A DNA stretch of 41,370 nt, from positions 11,993 to 53,362 of the forward strand of contig MKVL01000014.1 of the NCBI GenBank assembly GCA_001899205.1, read 5' to 3'. How positions within the stretch are numbered: position 1 is the first letter of the stretch; the number at the start of each line of letters is the position of its first letter. This DNA is from Mesorhizobium sp. 65-26. Its GTDB lineage: Bacteria > Pseudomonadota > Alphaproteobacteria > Rhizobiales > Rhizobiaceae. The notes under the pieces were generated by a model, which was not told the DNA's origin, made no database searches, and saw only the letters and a program-made list of their open reading frames with translations. Shown piece by piece: positions 7,251-15,650 of the stretch. The translations under genes and the position numbers were made by a program.

Positions 7251-7535
7251 ATGCGTAAGATAGCTGCCACCGCCATCCTCCTGCTCACTGTCGCTGCTGC
7301 GCCTGCGCTCGCCGCGCCGGTGGACGGCCAGGTCACCAAGATCGATAACGCCCAGGCAAAGATCACCCTGAAGCATGGCCCGATCACCAACCTCAATATG
7401 GACGGCATGACCATGGTGTTCGCCGTCGCCGATCCGGCGGCACTGAAGACGGTCAAGGTCGGCGACAAAGTGAAGTTCGAGGCTGACCGCGTCAACGGCC
7501 GCCTCACCGTCACCAAAATCGAGAAGGCGAAGTAA
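7251..7535 (+). CDS. CusF-like periplasmic copper-binding protein
   Basis: This 94-residue protein has a Sec signal peptide (cleaved near ALA-APV) and a small OB-fold domain of the CusF/CusB_CusF family. The E. coli CusF copper ligands H36, W44, M47 and M49 align by spacing with His42, Met50, Met53 and Met55 here. The tryptophan that makes the cation-pi contact is therefore replaced by Met (NLNMDGMTMVF). AAGGAGA precedes the ATG. It is the last gene of the copper operon, followed at once by a strong terminator. It probably ferries Cu(I) in the periplasm to the efflux channel or oxidase. Confidence 0.9.
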   Translation: MRKIAATAILLLTVAAAPALAAPVDGQVTKIDNAQAKITLKHGPITNLNMDGMTMVFAVADPAALKTVKVGDKVKFEADRVNGRLTVTKIEKAK

Positions 7536-7543
7536 TGATCGTT

Positions 7544-7580
7544 GCGGGGCCTGCCTTGGCGGGCCCCGCATTTCTTCTTT
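7544..7580 (+). terminator. Intrinsic terminator of the copper operon
   Basis: GCGGGGCCTGC pairs with GCGGGCCCCGC (7544-7569, one G-T wobble, 4-nt loop CTTG) and is followed by a T-rich run (TTTCTTCTTT, 7571-7580). It starts 9 bp after the CusF-like gene's stop codon. Confidence 0.88.
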
Positions 7581-8271
7581 AGGGGGAGATCGAATGTTGC
7601 TCCGATCAATCGATGTGCGCGGACACAGGGAGCGGCGGCCGAGAGCACGCCTCTTGGAGCACTCCGTCCATGCTCAGCGCAACCCAACCGATGTCTCGGC
7701 GACAGGAGGCTTGAGAGAGGTCATCATGGCGGTTTCCAAAAGAAAGCGCGCAACTGCCTTCGTGACATTGCTAGCTGTGTAGTCCCCGAGTGTGATGGTG
7801 CATCATCAAGCCTGAGTCGTCAGGATGAAGATGCCCTATGGCAAGTGTTCTTCACGGCAGCGCCCGCACGACGCCGCGTCTTCGAGCCGAGTTCCAAGCG
7901 TCGCAAGAGAGCACCCGCTCCCTTGCCACCAGCATGATTGCGGTGTTTTGCAGATATTGCCCTCAGCTTGCCGTTCGTTGACTCTGGTCGTATTGACCTG
8001 CGAGATCATCACCGTCGACCACATCGCGTCTATTTTGAACAAAGTTCCGAAGCGGTCGCTGGGAGAAACCCAAAAATGAACATGATGGCGTACGAAGTAT
8101 GGCGCTTCTTCTATTTTGCCCGCGCCTGACGCAAGCCCTTAAGACGCTGTCCGTCAGGTGCGTACGATTCGGCATGGTCATGACCGTCAACGCTTCCGCT
8201 AACAGCTTCGTCATTGCGTTGCTAAAGCTTGTTGCGTTGATCAAATACGCGCACTGACCTGAGGCTCTATC
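7581..8271. other. 690-bp stretch without a convincing gene
   Basis: Small frames exist on both strands but none has both a ribosome-binding site and a recognisable product. Two very short ones look signal-peptide-like. One reads MAVSKRKRATAFVTLLAV then stops (7727-7783), and one reads MVMTVNASANSFVIALLKL (from 8174). They may be remains of lost exported proteins. A TTGATCAA palindrome near 8239 is too short for an FNR box. The promoter of the carrier gene at 8272 should lie in the right part. Confidence 0.4.
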
Positions 8272-9498
8272 ATGACATGGACGGGCGCGGTCGCGCTTTT
8301 CATCTTGGTAGCCACCTATGCCGGCGTCGCCGTCGGCCGCATTCCCGGCCTGCGCCTCGATCGCGCCGGCATCGCGCTGCTCGGCGGCGCCGCCATGATC
8401 GCCATTGGCGCGATCGGCATCGAGGATGCCTACAAAGCCATCAATTTCGACACCATCACGCTGCTGCTCGGCATGATGATCGTGGTCGCGCATCTGAAGG
8501 TTTCGGGCGCGTTTCGCGCGCTTGGCGGCTTTGCCATCGAGCATGCCCATGCGCCCTTCATGCTTCTGGTGATGGTGACGCTGTTGACTGGCGTGCTCTC
8601 GGCCTTCCTGGTCAATGACGCGATCTGCCTGGTGGTGGCGCCAATCGTCGTCCACGTCACCCGCGTCATCAACCGCAACCCGGTGCCCTATCTGATCGCC
8701 ACCGCCGTCGCCTCGAACGCCGGCAGCGTCGCCACCATCACTGGCAACCCGCAGAACATGGTGATCGGCGCGCTGTCCGGCATTTCCTATCCGACCTTCA
8801 CGCTGGCGCTGGCGCCGGTGGCCCTGTTCGGCCTCTTTTGCGTCATCGTCATCGTGCGCGTCGTCTACCGCGCCGAATTCTCCCGCCCCGCCGAACTCAG
8901 CCCGGAAGTCTGTCGCGGCCGCATGCTGCCCGGGCAGGTGCTGAAGGCCACCATCGTTTGCGTGTTGCTGGCGCTAGCCTTCTTTGCCGGCGTTCCCGTC
9001 GCCAAGGCGGCGCTGATTGCCGGCGCCTTCCTGCTGGTCACCCGGGCAATCAAGCCGCGGCGCATCTACCGCGAGATCGACGGGCCGCTGCTCTTCATGT
9101 TCGCCGGCCTATTCGTGGTGGTGGCCGGCGCCGAGCGCACGCTGCTCACGCCTGATATGATCGCCTGGGCGAAGAACATTGGCCTCGACAATGTCTGGCG
9201 GCTGTCCGGTTTCACCGCAGTGCTTTCCAACATCATGAGCAATGTGCCGGCCGCGCTGGCGCTCCGACCCTTCATCCCCGGGTTGGAAAACCCGCAGCGC
9301 GCCTGGCTGGTCGTGGCGATGAGCTCGACGCTTGCCGGCAATTTCACGCTGCTCGGCTCGGTCGCCAATCTGATCGTCGCCGAGCAGGCAAAGGCGGCCG
9401 GCAAGGAGCTGTCCTTCATGGCCTTCTTCAAGGTCGGCCTACCACTGACGCTGGTCACACTCGCCGCCGGCACGGTCTGGCTGAATACTGGTGGATGA
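8272..9498 (+). CDS. ArsB/SLC13-type anion or metalloid carrier
   Basis: This 408-residue, very hydrophobic inner-membrane protein has about ten membrane segments. It belongs to the ArsB/NhaD/SLC13 ion-transporter group (COG1055/COG0471 type). The conserved repeat signatures are visible: SAFLVNDAICLVVAPIV in the first half with SNAGSVATITGNPQNMVIG after it, and SNIMSNVPAALALRP with STLAGNFTLLGSVANLIVAE in the second. GAGG lies 8-11 bases before the ATG. Substrate cannot be told: arsenite, tellurite, dicarboxylate and sodium/proton exchange are all known in this group. No ars genes are adjacent. It stands alone between decayed sequence and a convergent gene. Confidence 0.85.
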   Translation: MTWTGAVALFILVATYAGVAVGRIPGLRLDRAGIALLGGAAMIAIGAIGIEDAYKAINFDTITLLLGMMIVVAHLKVSGAFRALGGFAIEHAHAPFMLLVMVTLLTGVLSAFLVNDAICLVVAPIVVHVTRVINRNPVPYLIATAVASNAGSVATITGNPQNMVIGALSGISYPTFTLALAPVALFGLFCVIVIVRVVYRAEFSRPAELSPEVCRGRMLPGQVLKATIVCVLLALAFFAGVPVAKAALIAGAFLLVTRAIKPRRIYREIDGPLLFMFAGLFVVVAGAERTLLTPDMIAWAKNIGLDNVWRLSGFTAVLSNIMSNVPAALALRPFIPGLENPQRAWLVVAMSSTLAGNFTLLGSVANLIVAEQAKAAGKELSFMAFFKVGLPLTLVTLAAGTVWLNTGG

Positions 9499-9697
9499 CC
9501 GGCGAGCATCGTACGGCCTAGCCAGGGCCGAAGCTAGGTGCGTGCTGCCACAACGAAGACGTCTGAACTTTCGCGCAACGCGTGCAGGCGCCGACAGGAA
9601 GCGATCTCGACACATAGTAAAGAAGGCCATGGCGCCTGCCTGGGACGCTACCCAGTTGAAAAGGGAAGCGCATGTTTGATCCGTAGCGTCAGCTGGA

Positions 9698-10477
9698 CTA
9701 AGGCTTGCGGATGAAGGCGGCGCCGAGGATCGGTCCGGGCATGCCGTCCTTGCCGACGGACTGCAGCAGCACCGCGCAGCCGCCCTTCTTGGCGATTTCG
9801 GTCATCGGCAATTCGTAGCGCTGCGCCTTGCCGTGCCACATGCCGGCGATCTGGATGTCGGAGACGGCGTTCCAGTAGGTGAGGCTGCGACCGCTGTTCT
9901 CGCCCTGGCCAATGCTGACCGTCTGCGGCGGGTCGAAATAGACGATCACCACATGGGCATCGCTCGGTCCGCTGCCGGCGTCGCCAGTGTCGATCACGAC
10001 GTGGTCGCTCGCGCGGCTGACCTTGATGCCGACGCGCATGCCCTCGCCGGCCCGGTCGAGGCGCGCCAGCGCGCCGTCGACATCCTTGCGGCTGGCACCG
10101 TTAACATGGCTGCGGCCGTTGATGACCGCCTGCGGCGTGTAGACCGAGCGGCTGCCGAAGGCGCGCATATAGTCATACTGGCGCTCGGTGTTCTCCTTGC
10201 TGCTCAGCTTGTCCTGCCAGCCCAGATAATCCCAGTAGTTCACATGGTAGGCGAGGGCGACGATGTTTTCCTTCGCGGCGAGCTCGGCGAAGAACTCATC
10301 GGCCGGCGGACAGGAGCTGCAGCCCTGGCTGGTGAAAAGCTCGACCACGCCCAATGGTTTCTCGGGCTGGGACTTCCCGGCCTGAAGCGTCTCGGGCTCG
10401 CTTGCCAGCGCGGCACCGGCGAACGCTGAGACGGCCAGCGCCAATGCCGCAAGCCGCAATGGTCGTCCAGATGCCAT
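9698..10477 (-). CDS. DUF1223 family secreted thioredoxin-like protein
   Basis: This 259-residue protein starts at ATG 10477. A TTG at 10525 would extend it by 16 residues in front of a normal signal peptide and is less likely. The signal peptide is MASGRPLRLAALALAVSAF..., with cleavage near ALA-SEP. The DUF1223 core follows: VVELFTSQGCSSCPPADE with a CxxC-like pair as in thioredoxin folds, then HVNYWDYLGWQD and YTPQAVINGR. Proteins of this family are periplasmic or secreted, and the exact reaction is not established. It converges on the carrier gene; no operon partner is seen. Confidence 0.88.
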   Translation of the reverse strand: MASGRPLRLAALALAVSAFAGAALASEPETLQAGKSQPEKPLGVVELFTSQGCSSCPPADEFFAELAAKENIVALAYHVNYWDYLGWQDKLSSKENTERQYDYMRAFGSRSVYTPQAVINGRSHVNGASRKDVDGALARLDRAGEGMRVGIKVSRASDHVVIDTGDAGSGPSDAHVVIVYFDPPQTVSIGQGENSGRSLTYWNAVSDIQIAGMWHGKAQRYELPMTEIAKKGGCAVLLQSVGKDGMPGPILGAAFIRKP

Positions 10478-10660
10478 GGCCGTTCCGATTCCCGCTGGTG
10501 ACGCCAACCTTGTTCTGATTGCCAAAACATGTGGCAGAAGCGCCAGTCAACGGGAAGTCACGTTGCGGTGAAATTTTATTGTTGCAACCGCAGATAAGCA
10601 CGCAATTGGAGAGGCCTGCATTTTTCGACGCAGTTCGATTCGAAGGGCGGCATCATCACC

Positions 10661-11150
10661 ATGTGGGCAAACTCTCCCGACCCCGTCGATCTTTATTGCG
10701 AGCGGATCGAGCCTGGACTTTGGGCCGAGCCGGCCAATGCTTTGACCAACCTCGCGTTTCTTGCCGCTGGATTGTGGAGCGTGCAGGAAGTAAGGCAGAA
10801 CGGAAGCGGAGTTTCGCCGAGGTGCTGGCCTGGTGGGTGGAGGCGATCGCCATCGGTTCGACGCTGTTCCATACCTTCGCCGTCAAGTTGGCGGTCTGGG
10901 CCGACGTGTTGCCGATCGCTGGCTTCACGCTCGCTTTCACGCTATTCAACCTGCGCCGCTTCCTCGGCCTGGGGCCAGGCAATCGCCGTCTTCGTCGCCT
11001 TCTACGCCGTCAGCGGGCTGTGACCTATGCGGTGCCCGACTGGCTGAGGCAGGCCTCGAACGGCACGACCGGCTATCTGCCGCCTTTCCTTGCAATGGCC
11101 GTTTTCGGCGCGTGGACCGCAGCCAGCGGCAACCCACTTTGGCCTCGAAA
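10661..11150 (+). pseudogene. Ceramidase-like membrane protein, broken by frameshifts
   Basis: Conserved pieces of the bacterial ceramidase/alkaline-ceramidase-like family are spread over two frames. The N-terminus is in one frame (DPVDLYCERIEPGLWAEP then NALTNLAFLAAGLW). AEVLAWWVEAIAIGSTLFHTF and KLAVWADVLPIAGFTLAF are in a second frame after about 10800. AIAVFVAFYAVSGL and a stop are back in the first frame (to 11023), and the second frame resumes with DWLRQASNGTTGYLPPFLAM. At least three frame changes are needed, and the C-terminal membrane segments are missing after about 11150. It is a decayed gene, not a split functional one. Confidence 0.75.
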
Positions 11151-11692
11151 CCACGAAAAGTCATAAGGCAATGTTTGATCCCAGGCGTTGATGGGGCATC
11201 CTTGTCTTCCGAATCAAAGGATGCGTTGTGGGCCGAACGGTTAAGGTTCTTGCTCAAACGCCTGCTCCGACAAGTGATTGGTTCTGGCGGCGCCAATCAC
11301 CCTATGGACGCGGACCGCCAGCTGCCGATCGTCGATGTCCAGAGTGTCTCGGTTGGCTATTCCGTTTGGCTATTTCCTCGATCAAAATCCCTCGAAAGAT
11401 TGAGTATTTCGTCCAGTTTGTCGGGGCTTCTCCATGGCAGTGGCGAGGGGCAGCACATGCAGTGGGCGCTAGAATTTCATGGCTTCTTAGCACTCGACGG
11501 CCTGGTGATGGGCACGCGCCCCGGTGCCATCGATTCCGGCATCCTGCTCCATTTGGGAAGGCTTTCGCAGATGAGGTGCAGCACCTGCTTCACCGGGAGT
11601 CGGGCTTGCTTAGGTGGCCTCGTGTACTTGGTTCTTCACCGCCGGGATCGGGGAACACTCGGTGCCGATGCGAGCCGCAAGAAAGGGGTGGC
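11151..11692. other. Stretch without a recognisable gene
   Basis: Open frames run through on the plus strand but lack ribosome-binding sites, family motifs or a protein-like composition. Given the decayed ceramidase-like gene on the left, this is probably eroded coding sequence. The 3' end of the leftward membrane methyltransferase-like gene lies at its right border, and no terminator hairpin was seen there. Confidence 0.4.
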
Positions 11693-12331
11693 TTACCCCC
11701 ATGTTCCGCGTAGCAGATGCCAGTCGGGAATGAGCATCGGGACGCGTTGGCGGTACTCAACAAACCGGCTCCCGAAACGGCTCATCAAGGCCACCTCCTC
11801 TCGCTTGGCAAGGTTAACGTAGAGCCAGACAATTACAGGCGCAAGCGCAAGCGTGGGGATAGTTGGCCAGTCGATGATCTGCCCGAGGACCAAGAGGATT
11901 ATCCCCAGGTATTGCGGATGCCGAACGATCGCATAGACGCCCTCGGTCAGAAGATTATCGCCACCGAAGTAGACCCGCACCCAGCCTTTGACAATCAGGA
12001 GCAGCCCTGAGACCAGGAAAACAAAGCTGATCATTGCCTCGACCGCAACTCCAAGTCGGCCGTAGCCCAAAAGAGTGGCCCAGAGGTGACCGCTGGAATG
12101 AACGAGCGGAATCTTAAGGGGCAAGAGGCTTGTGAAAAGATAAATCGTGAGCGGAAAACCGTACATCTCCGCGTAGAGCGCGATGATGAAGGCCTGGACC
12201 AATCCCGCGCCGGACCATTCCCGCCAGCCTGAAGGGGCTAGGAAGTGATGGACCGCCCAGACACCCACGACGATCAGCAACACGGCATAGGGCCAGAGCG
12301 CCGTCCACTCGGCATAGTCAGACACATTCAT
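11693..12331 (-). CDS. Isoprenylcysteine carboxyl methyltransferase-like membrane protein
   Basis: This protein of about 212 residues has roughly five membrane segments and the C-terminal ICMT/PEMT-type signature. The signature is LLTEGVYAIVRHPQYLGIILLVLG, the SAM- and substrate-binding region, followed by YVNLAKREEVALMSRFGSRFVEYRQRVPMLIP. Members methylate lipids, prenylated thiols or unknown substrates at the inner membrane. An ATG three codons upstream (12340) sits immediately after AGGAAG, too close for a ribosome; the ATG at 12331 has that sequence 9 bases upstream and was preferred. No partner gene is adjacent. Confidence 0.82.
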   Translation of the reverse strand: MNVSDYAEWTALWPYAVLLIVVGVWAVHHFLAPSGWREWSGAGLVQAFIIALYAEMYGFPLTIYLFTSLLPLKIPLVHSSGHLWATLLGYGRLGVAVEAMISFVFLVSGLLLIVKGWVRVYFGGDNLLTEGVYAIVRHPQYLGIILLVLGQIIDWPTIPTLALAPVIVWLYVNLAKREEVALMSRFGSRFVEYRQRVPMLIPDWHLLRGTWG

Positions 12332-12340
12332 TTCGTACAT

Positions 12341-13008
12341 CTTCCTATTGCGAAAACTCCGTGACGATCCCTAGCCGAACATGTCGTTGGTCCAGCGAGC
12401 GAGCCGCGGCAATGCGGTGGAGCCGAGAATAGCCAGACCGCGACTGCGATGCCGTACCAGATGGCAAAGAAAGGCGGTGAACCGTCAGTGCAGTGCAGGT
12501 GTCCGCGTGAGCGCCGCCTAGACGGTTGGCTGGCGGTCTCCTATCGAGCCGACGCAAAGCGCTACGCTGACCTCCGTTTTGGTTCATCGCGTAACTGAGC
12601 ACCTGTCGAGTATGTCCGTCGCGTACAACGCCACGCAACGGTGCGGTCGCCCCTTCGTTCATCGCATGCCTGATTATTCAATTCGTTGACAAAGGGTCGG
12701 TTGTTACGAGGCTCGCACATTTTTCCCCCGCAGAAATCGGCGATTGCGAACGTTGTTTCCATCCGAACAGTAGTGACGCGGCTTAGGTTGTACTGGTCCA
12801 AACGTAAACTCGCTTCGGTAGGGGAATCCGAATCCTCCAACGAAAAATGGTGACCAGCATCATGAGCTGGAGAGCGTTCGGCAGCAGAACAAATATTAGA
12901 CACAAATCGGAGTTTTCTTCGCAGGGCTGAAATCGCAGCCTACCACAAGCGCGACGACCTCGGCAGGCAGTAACCGATGCGGTCGCTTGCAGGTAAGCTG
13001 TTTCCCAG
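12341..13008. other. Stretch without a recognisable gene
   Basis: No supported coding region is seen. A leftward segment near 12350-12480 translates to FFAIWYGIAVAVWLFSA, which resembles a membrane segment, but it has no start or continuing protein. It may be another gene relic. Frames up to 113 codons occur leftward near 12562-12903 but carry no family motif. The composition is mixed and probably reflects decay. Confidence 0.35.
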
Positions 13009-13754
13009 ATGCCGAACGTCTTTCAAGTCCCCTCCTTCCGCATTCGGCAGCACGCTCTCGACGATGTAGCAGGGAGGGCAGGGCTCCGACTAAGATCCGT
13101 CGACTTGGTTCGTGGCCTCGGTATCATCGGAGTTGTGATTTTTCATTTCGTCTGGGATTTGGACATGACCGGGCTTATCCCGGCACGTCTTGCAAGGCAT
13201 CCGGCGTGGATCCTCTTCGGCCGATCGCTCGCGAGCGCCTTCATGATCCTTGTCGGCGTCAGCCTTGCCTTGGCGCATCGGCGGGCGACTTGCTGGACAC
13301 CATTCGCCGAACGCTTGCTGACAATTGCTTGTGCCGCCTTGGCCGTTTCGATTGCCACCAGGATCGTTTTCCCTCGGCCTGCTGTTCCTCCGCCTACCCG
13401 CGACGATTATCGCCGCTGCAGGCATCGCGGTCATCGTGCTTCCAAGACTGATCAGTTCCCCGCTGTTCAACACCCGATTGCTGGCCTGGATTGGCTATGC
13501 CAGTCAACCGCCGTTAAGCAATGACTATGTTCCTGTATTTCCGTGGATCGGTTTTGACCCTGTTGGGGCTTGCTATCGCCAGGACGGCTATCAGATATTC
13601 AGCCGATCAGTGGATTAGCCGTCATGAGCCTGATCATCCAGTTGGGAACGGTATCGGCTGGCTGGGACGACACAGTTTGGCGATCTATTTGGTCCATCAA
13701 CCCGTATTGCTCAGCCTGATCTTGCCGCTCACCAACTGGCTGGGCCAGCCGTAG
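13009..13754 (+). pseudogene. DUF1624 (YeiB-like acyltransferase-type) membrane protein, broken
   Basis: Family landmarks are found in order but in three frames. [26 protein letters not shown]... and [15 protein letters not shown] are in the first. [20 protein letters not shown] and [15 protein letters not shown] are in the second. SVLTLLGLAIARTAI and WLGRHSLAIYLVHQPVLL are in the third. About 20-30 residues that normally link the first two parts (the 'F-GILH' region) are missing, so there is an internal deletion near 13360 plus a frameshift near 13545. Proteins of this group are membrane acyltransferase-like (DUF1624/heparan-alpha-glucosaminide acetyltransferase type). The last frame ends cleanly at 13754. 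Confidence 0.78.
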
Positions 13755-13755
13755 T

Positions 13756-15012
13756 TCACACAAGCTGCCGCGTGATGGCCTGGATGGGCTTCATGCCGTG
13801 TCCAAAACGGGCAATCGCTTCGCGATTCGACTTGAGCTCGCCATAGGGCAGATACCTGACCTTGAGGTCGGCGACGCGGCTGAACGCAGGCCGACCAAGC
13901 TGAGTACGGACTTCGTCCTCGCGACCGTCGGGCGCCACCAGAAAGAGCCCTTCCAGGGCATGGACGTCCTCGCCAAGTGCAAGATCGAGCATGCGGACGA
14001 TACCTGAGTAGATTGAAGTCGTGTGCTCCACCTCGTAGGCGGCAATGATGCGTCCTGAGGATCTGTCAAGCCAAAGCACGTCGATGAGCCGGATCGCCTC
14101 GAGCCCCGGGGTGGTCGATGGAACCGGAAGGCGCTCGAGGCAGCCGTCGCCAAGCTTCCCGGGGCCCAAAGGACGGTTTCGATCATTTGCCGCTATCCAG
14201 ACGTCGTACCCAACCGCCAAACCGAGATCCCTCAACCAGCCTTGAACCTCGGTGTGAGTATGATCGCTCTCACGCGCTTCAACGATAGCCTTGTTGGCCT
14301 TGGCAGCTTCCTCGCGGACCCGGGCAAGATCGGCTTCCCAGATCCTCATTGCTTCTTCGTTAGTGTCCCGGGGAGGTGCGGGGTATCGGCCGCCGCCAAC
14401 GTCGAACAGCAGGCCACCAATGGCCCCGAGGTCGTTGCTCAGCAAATGCCTGAATTGGGCATTCAGGGAAAGAACGCCCTGCCGCATGGCCAGAAACTCG
14501 TCCCACCGGCCGAGCTTCACCTTGGCCCCGGTGAGCGCATTGTAGCCGTTTACAATTGCGGTGTTGAACGGCGGAATAATGGTGGGATGCAGGAAATAGA
14601 GGAGGTTGGCGACCGCAGGACCAAGCCCCTTTATCGCCATGCGGTCGATCTCCTGTATTGCGCCAATTACCTGCTGCTCCGTGCTGCAACAAACGCAGGT
14701 GTCGAGGAGCCGACCGAAGGCCTTCTGATTGTCAGGATTCTCGTATATGTCCGGAATCCGAAGCTTGGGCTTCCACAGGAAAGCGTGATCCGCACCTCTG
14801 AAGATCTGGCGTTGCTCTGCAATCGAATGCACTACGGTCTCAAGCGAGGATCCCCGGTAGGCGGTACCGAAGTTGCCCGCGCAGATCTCGGTGACGATCT
14901 GTTGGATGCCCCGCCGGATCGATCTGAAGTTCTTGAGCCGCTCCTCCCAGAGAAACCATGAGCGGTAAGTTCCGTTGGCGTCCCCCCGCCAGCGGTCTAG
15001 CAATTGTACCAT
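13756..15012 (-). CDS. Putative nuclease: HhH-like N-terminal half and PD-(D/E)XK-like C-terminal half
   Basis: This soluble protein has about 418 residues from ATG 15012, preceded by GGAAG 6 bases away; a TTG 13 codons upstream is possible. Around residues 122-150 it shows IDRMAIKGLGPAVANLLYF followed by HPTIIPPFNTAIVNGYNAL. This resembles the helix-hairpin-helix of HhH-GPD DNA glycosylases and the loop after it. A helical linker (about 215-255) leads to a C-terminal part with TEVQGWLRDLGLAVGYDVW, LIDVLWLD and AAYEVEHTTS, which fits the E...D...ExE pattern of variant PD-(D/E)XK nucleases. It may be a restriction or defence enzyme acting alone. No methyltransferase is adjacent. The reading of both domains is by eye and uncertain. 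Confidence 0.6.
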   Translation of the reverse strand: MVQLLDRWRGDANGTYRSWFLWEERLKNFRSIRRGIQQIVTEICAGNFGTAYRGSSLETVVHSIAEQRQIFRGADHAFLWKPKLRIPDIYENPDNQKAFGRLLDTCVCCSTEQQVIGAIQEIDRMAIKGLGPAVANLLYFLHPTIIPPFNTAIVNGYNALTGAKVKLGRWDEFLAMRQGVLSLNAQFRHLLSNDLGAIGGLLFDVGGGRYPAPPRDTNEEAMRIWEADLARVREEAAKANKAIVEARESDHTHTEVQGWLRDLGLAVGYDVWIAANDRNRPLGPGKLGDGCLERLPVPSTTPGLEAIRLIDVLWLDRSSGRIIAAYEVEHTTSIYSGIVRMLDLALGEDVHALEGLFLVAPDGREDEVRTQLGRPAFSRVADLKVRYLPYGELKSNREAIARFGHGMKPIQAITRQLV

Positions 15013-15118
15013 CGCTTCCGACAACTTTGCCCCCGTTCCACAAAAGACCAACGCAGCACTTCATTTGCTCCCTCAGTGTATGCCGCTTCAGCACGCAACA
15101 GTTGTCAAGGGACTACCA

Positions 15119-15305
15119 CGTTGGCGTAAGCGTGTGGCCGAGGCCCTGAGAATACGACATGGTGGGCCTCGACACCGGATGCATGACCTCGGAATCCGGG
15201 CCTTTCGGTGGAGTGAAGCAGTCCGGCATCAGGCGGGAGAGTTCCCGGTACGGCCTCGGGGCCTACCTTGAGATGAAGAATCTCTGCATGGGCGGCGTCC
15301 AATTG
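15119..15305 (+). pseudogene. Aldehyde dehydrogenase (GabD-like) C-terminal remnant
   Basis: RVAEAL (15131-15148) and EYDMVGLDTG then SGPFGGVKQSGIRRESSRYG and LEMKNLCMGG (from 15150) match the C-terminus of succinate-semialdehyde dehydrogenase-type proteins. The usual form there is RVAEALEYGMVGLNTG followed by PFGGVKxSG. A single extra A at 15149 separates the two frames and creates a TGA. Only about 60 of the usual roughly 480 residues are left and the catalytic Cys region is absent, so this is a dead fragment. Confidence 0.8.
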
Positions 15306-15443
15306 ACGAACCAAATGTGCCGTCTTCGCGGGATGGCCAGCTCGTTGAATGCATACGAAGTGGTACGACCGTAGACAGAAGGCTCCATGCTGCCGGTCGA
15401 CATCGAGAGCCTGCGCAGAGAACTACGGAAAACGACAAGCTCA

Positions 15444-15650
15444 TCAAGACACAAACGGCTCATTGACCAACGCTTTGCCATGGCGAGCGGTCACTCGACC
15501 CTTCTTTACGACCAGCTTGCGAATGGGCCTCGAAACGACGGCTTCTGCAACCGTCTCGGCATCGACCAGCACAAAATCGGCGCGGCATCCTGGCTCCAAG
15601 CCGTAATTGTCACACGCCTTCGCTTTGGCGCCGCCGCACGTGCAGACACT
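15444..15650 (-). pseudogene. Amidohydrolase (cytosine deaminase-like) C-terminal remnant
   Basis: Read leftward, one frame gives DNYGLEPGCRADFVLVDA, then ETVAEAVVSRPIRKLVVKKG and RVTARHGKALV before a TGA at 15444-15446. This is the typical C-terminal small beta domain of the metal-dependent amidohydrolases related to cytosine deaminase. The upstream catalytic barrel with its HxH motif is not present, and homology fades at about 15650. It is a fragment with no start codon or promoter. Confidence 0.7.

Noticed and set aside
5171-7687. Very long leftward open frame (over 800 codons) antisense to the copper operon
   Set aside because: It mirrors four well-identified rightward genes with intact motifs. 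High GC at third positions makes long antisense frames common, and its sequence has no family resemblance.
8232-8246. FNR-like site before the ArsB/SLC13 carrier (TTGATCAA)
   Set aside because: The half-sites are fused without the 4-bp spacer, so it does not fit an FNR/FixK box.
11228-11713. 161-codon rightward frame before the methyltransferase-like gene
   Set aside because: No motif, no ribosome-binding site and unprotein-like composition; it overlaps the 3' end of the leftward gene.
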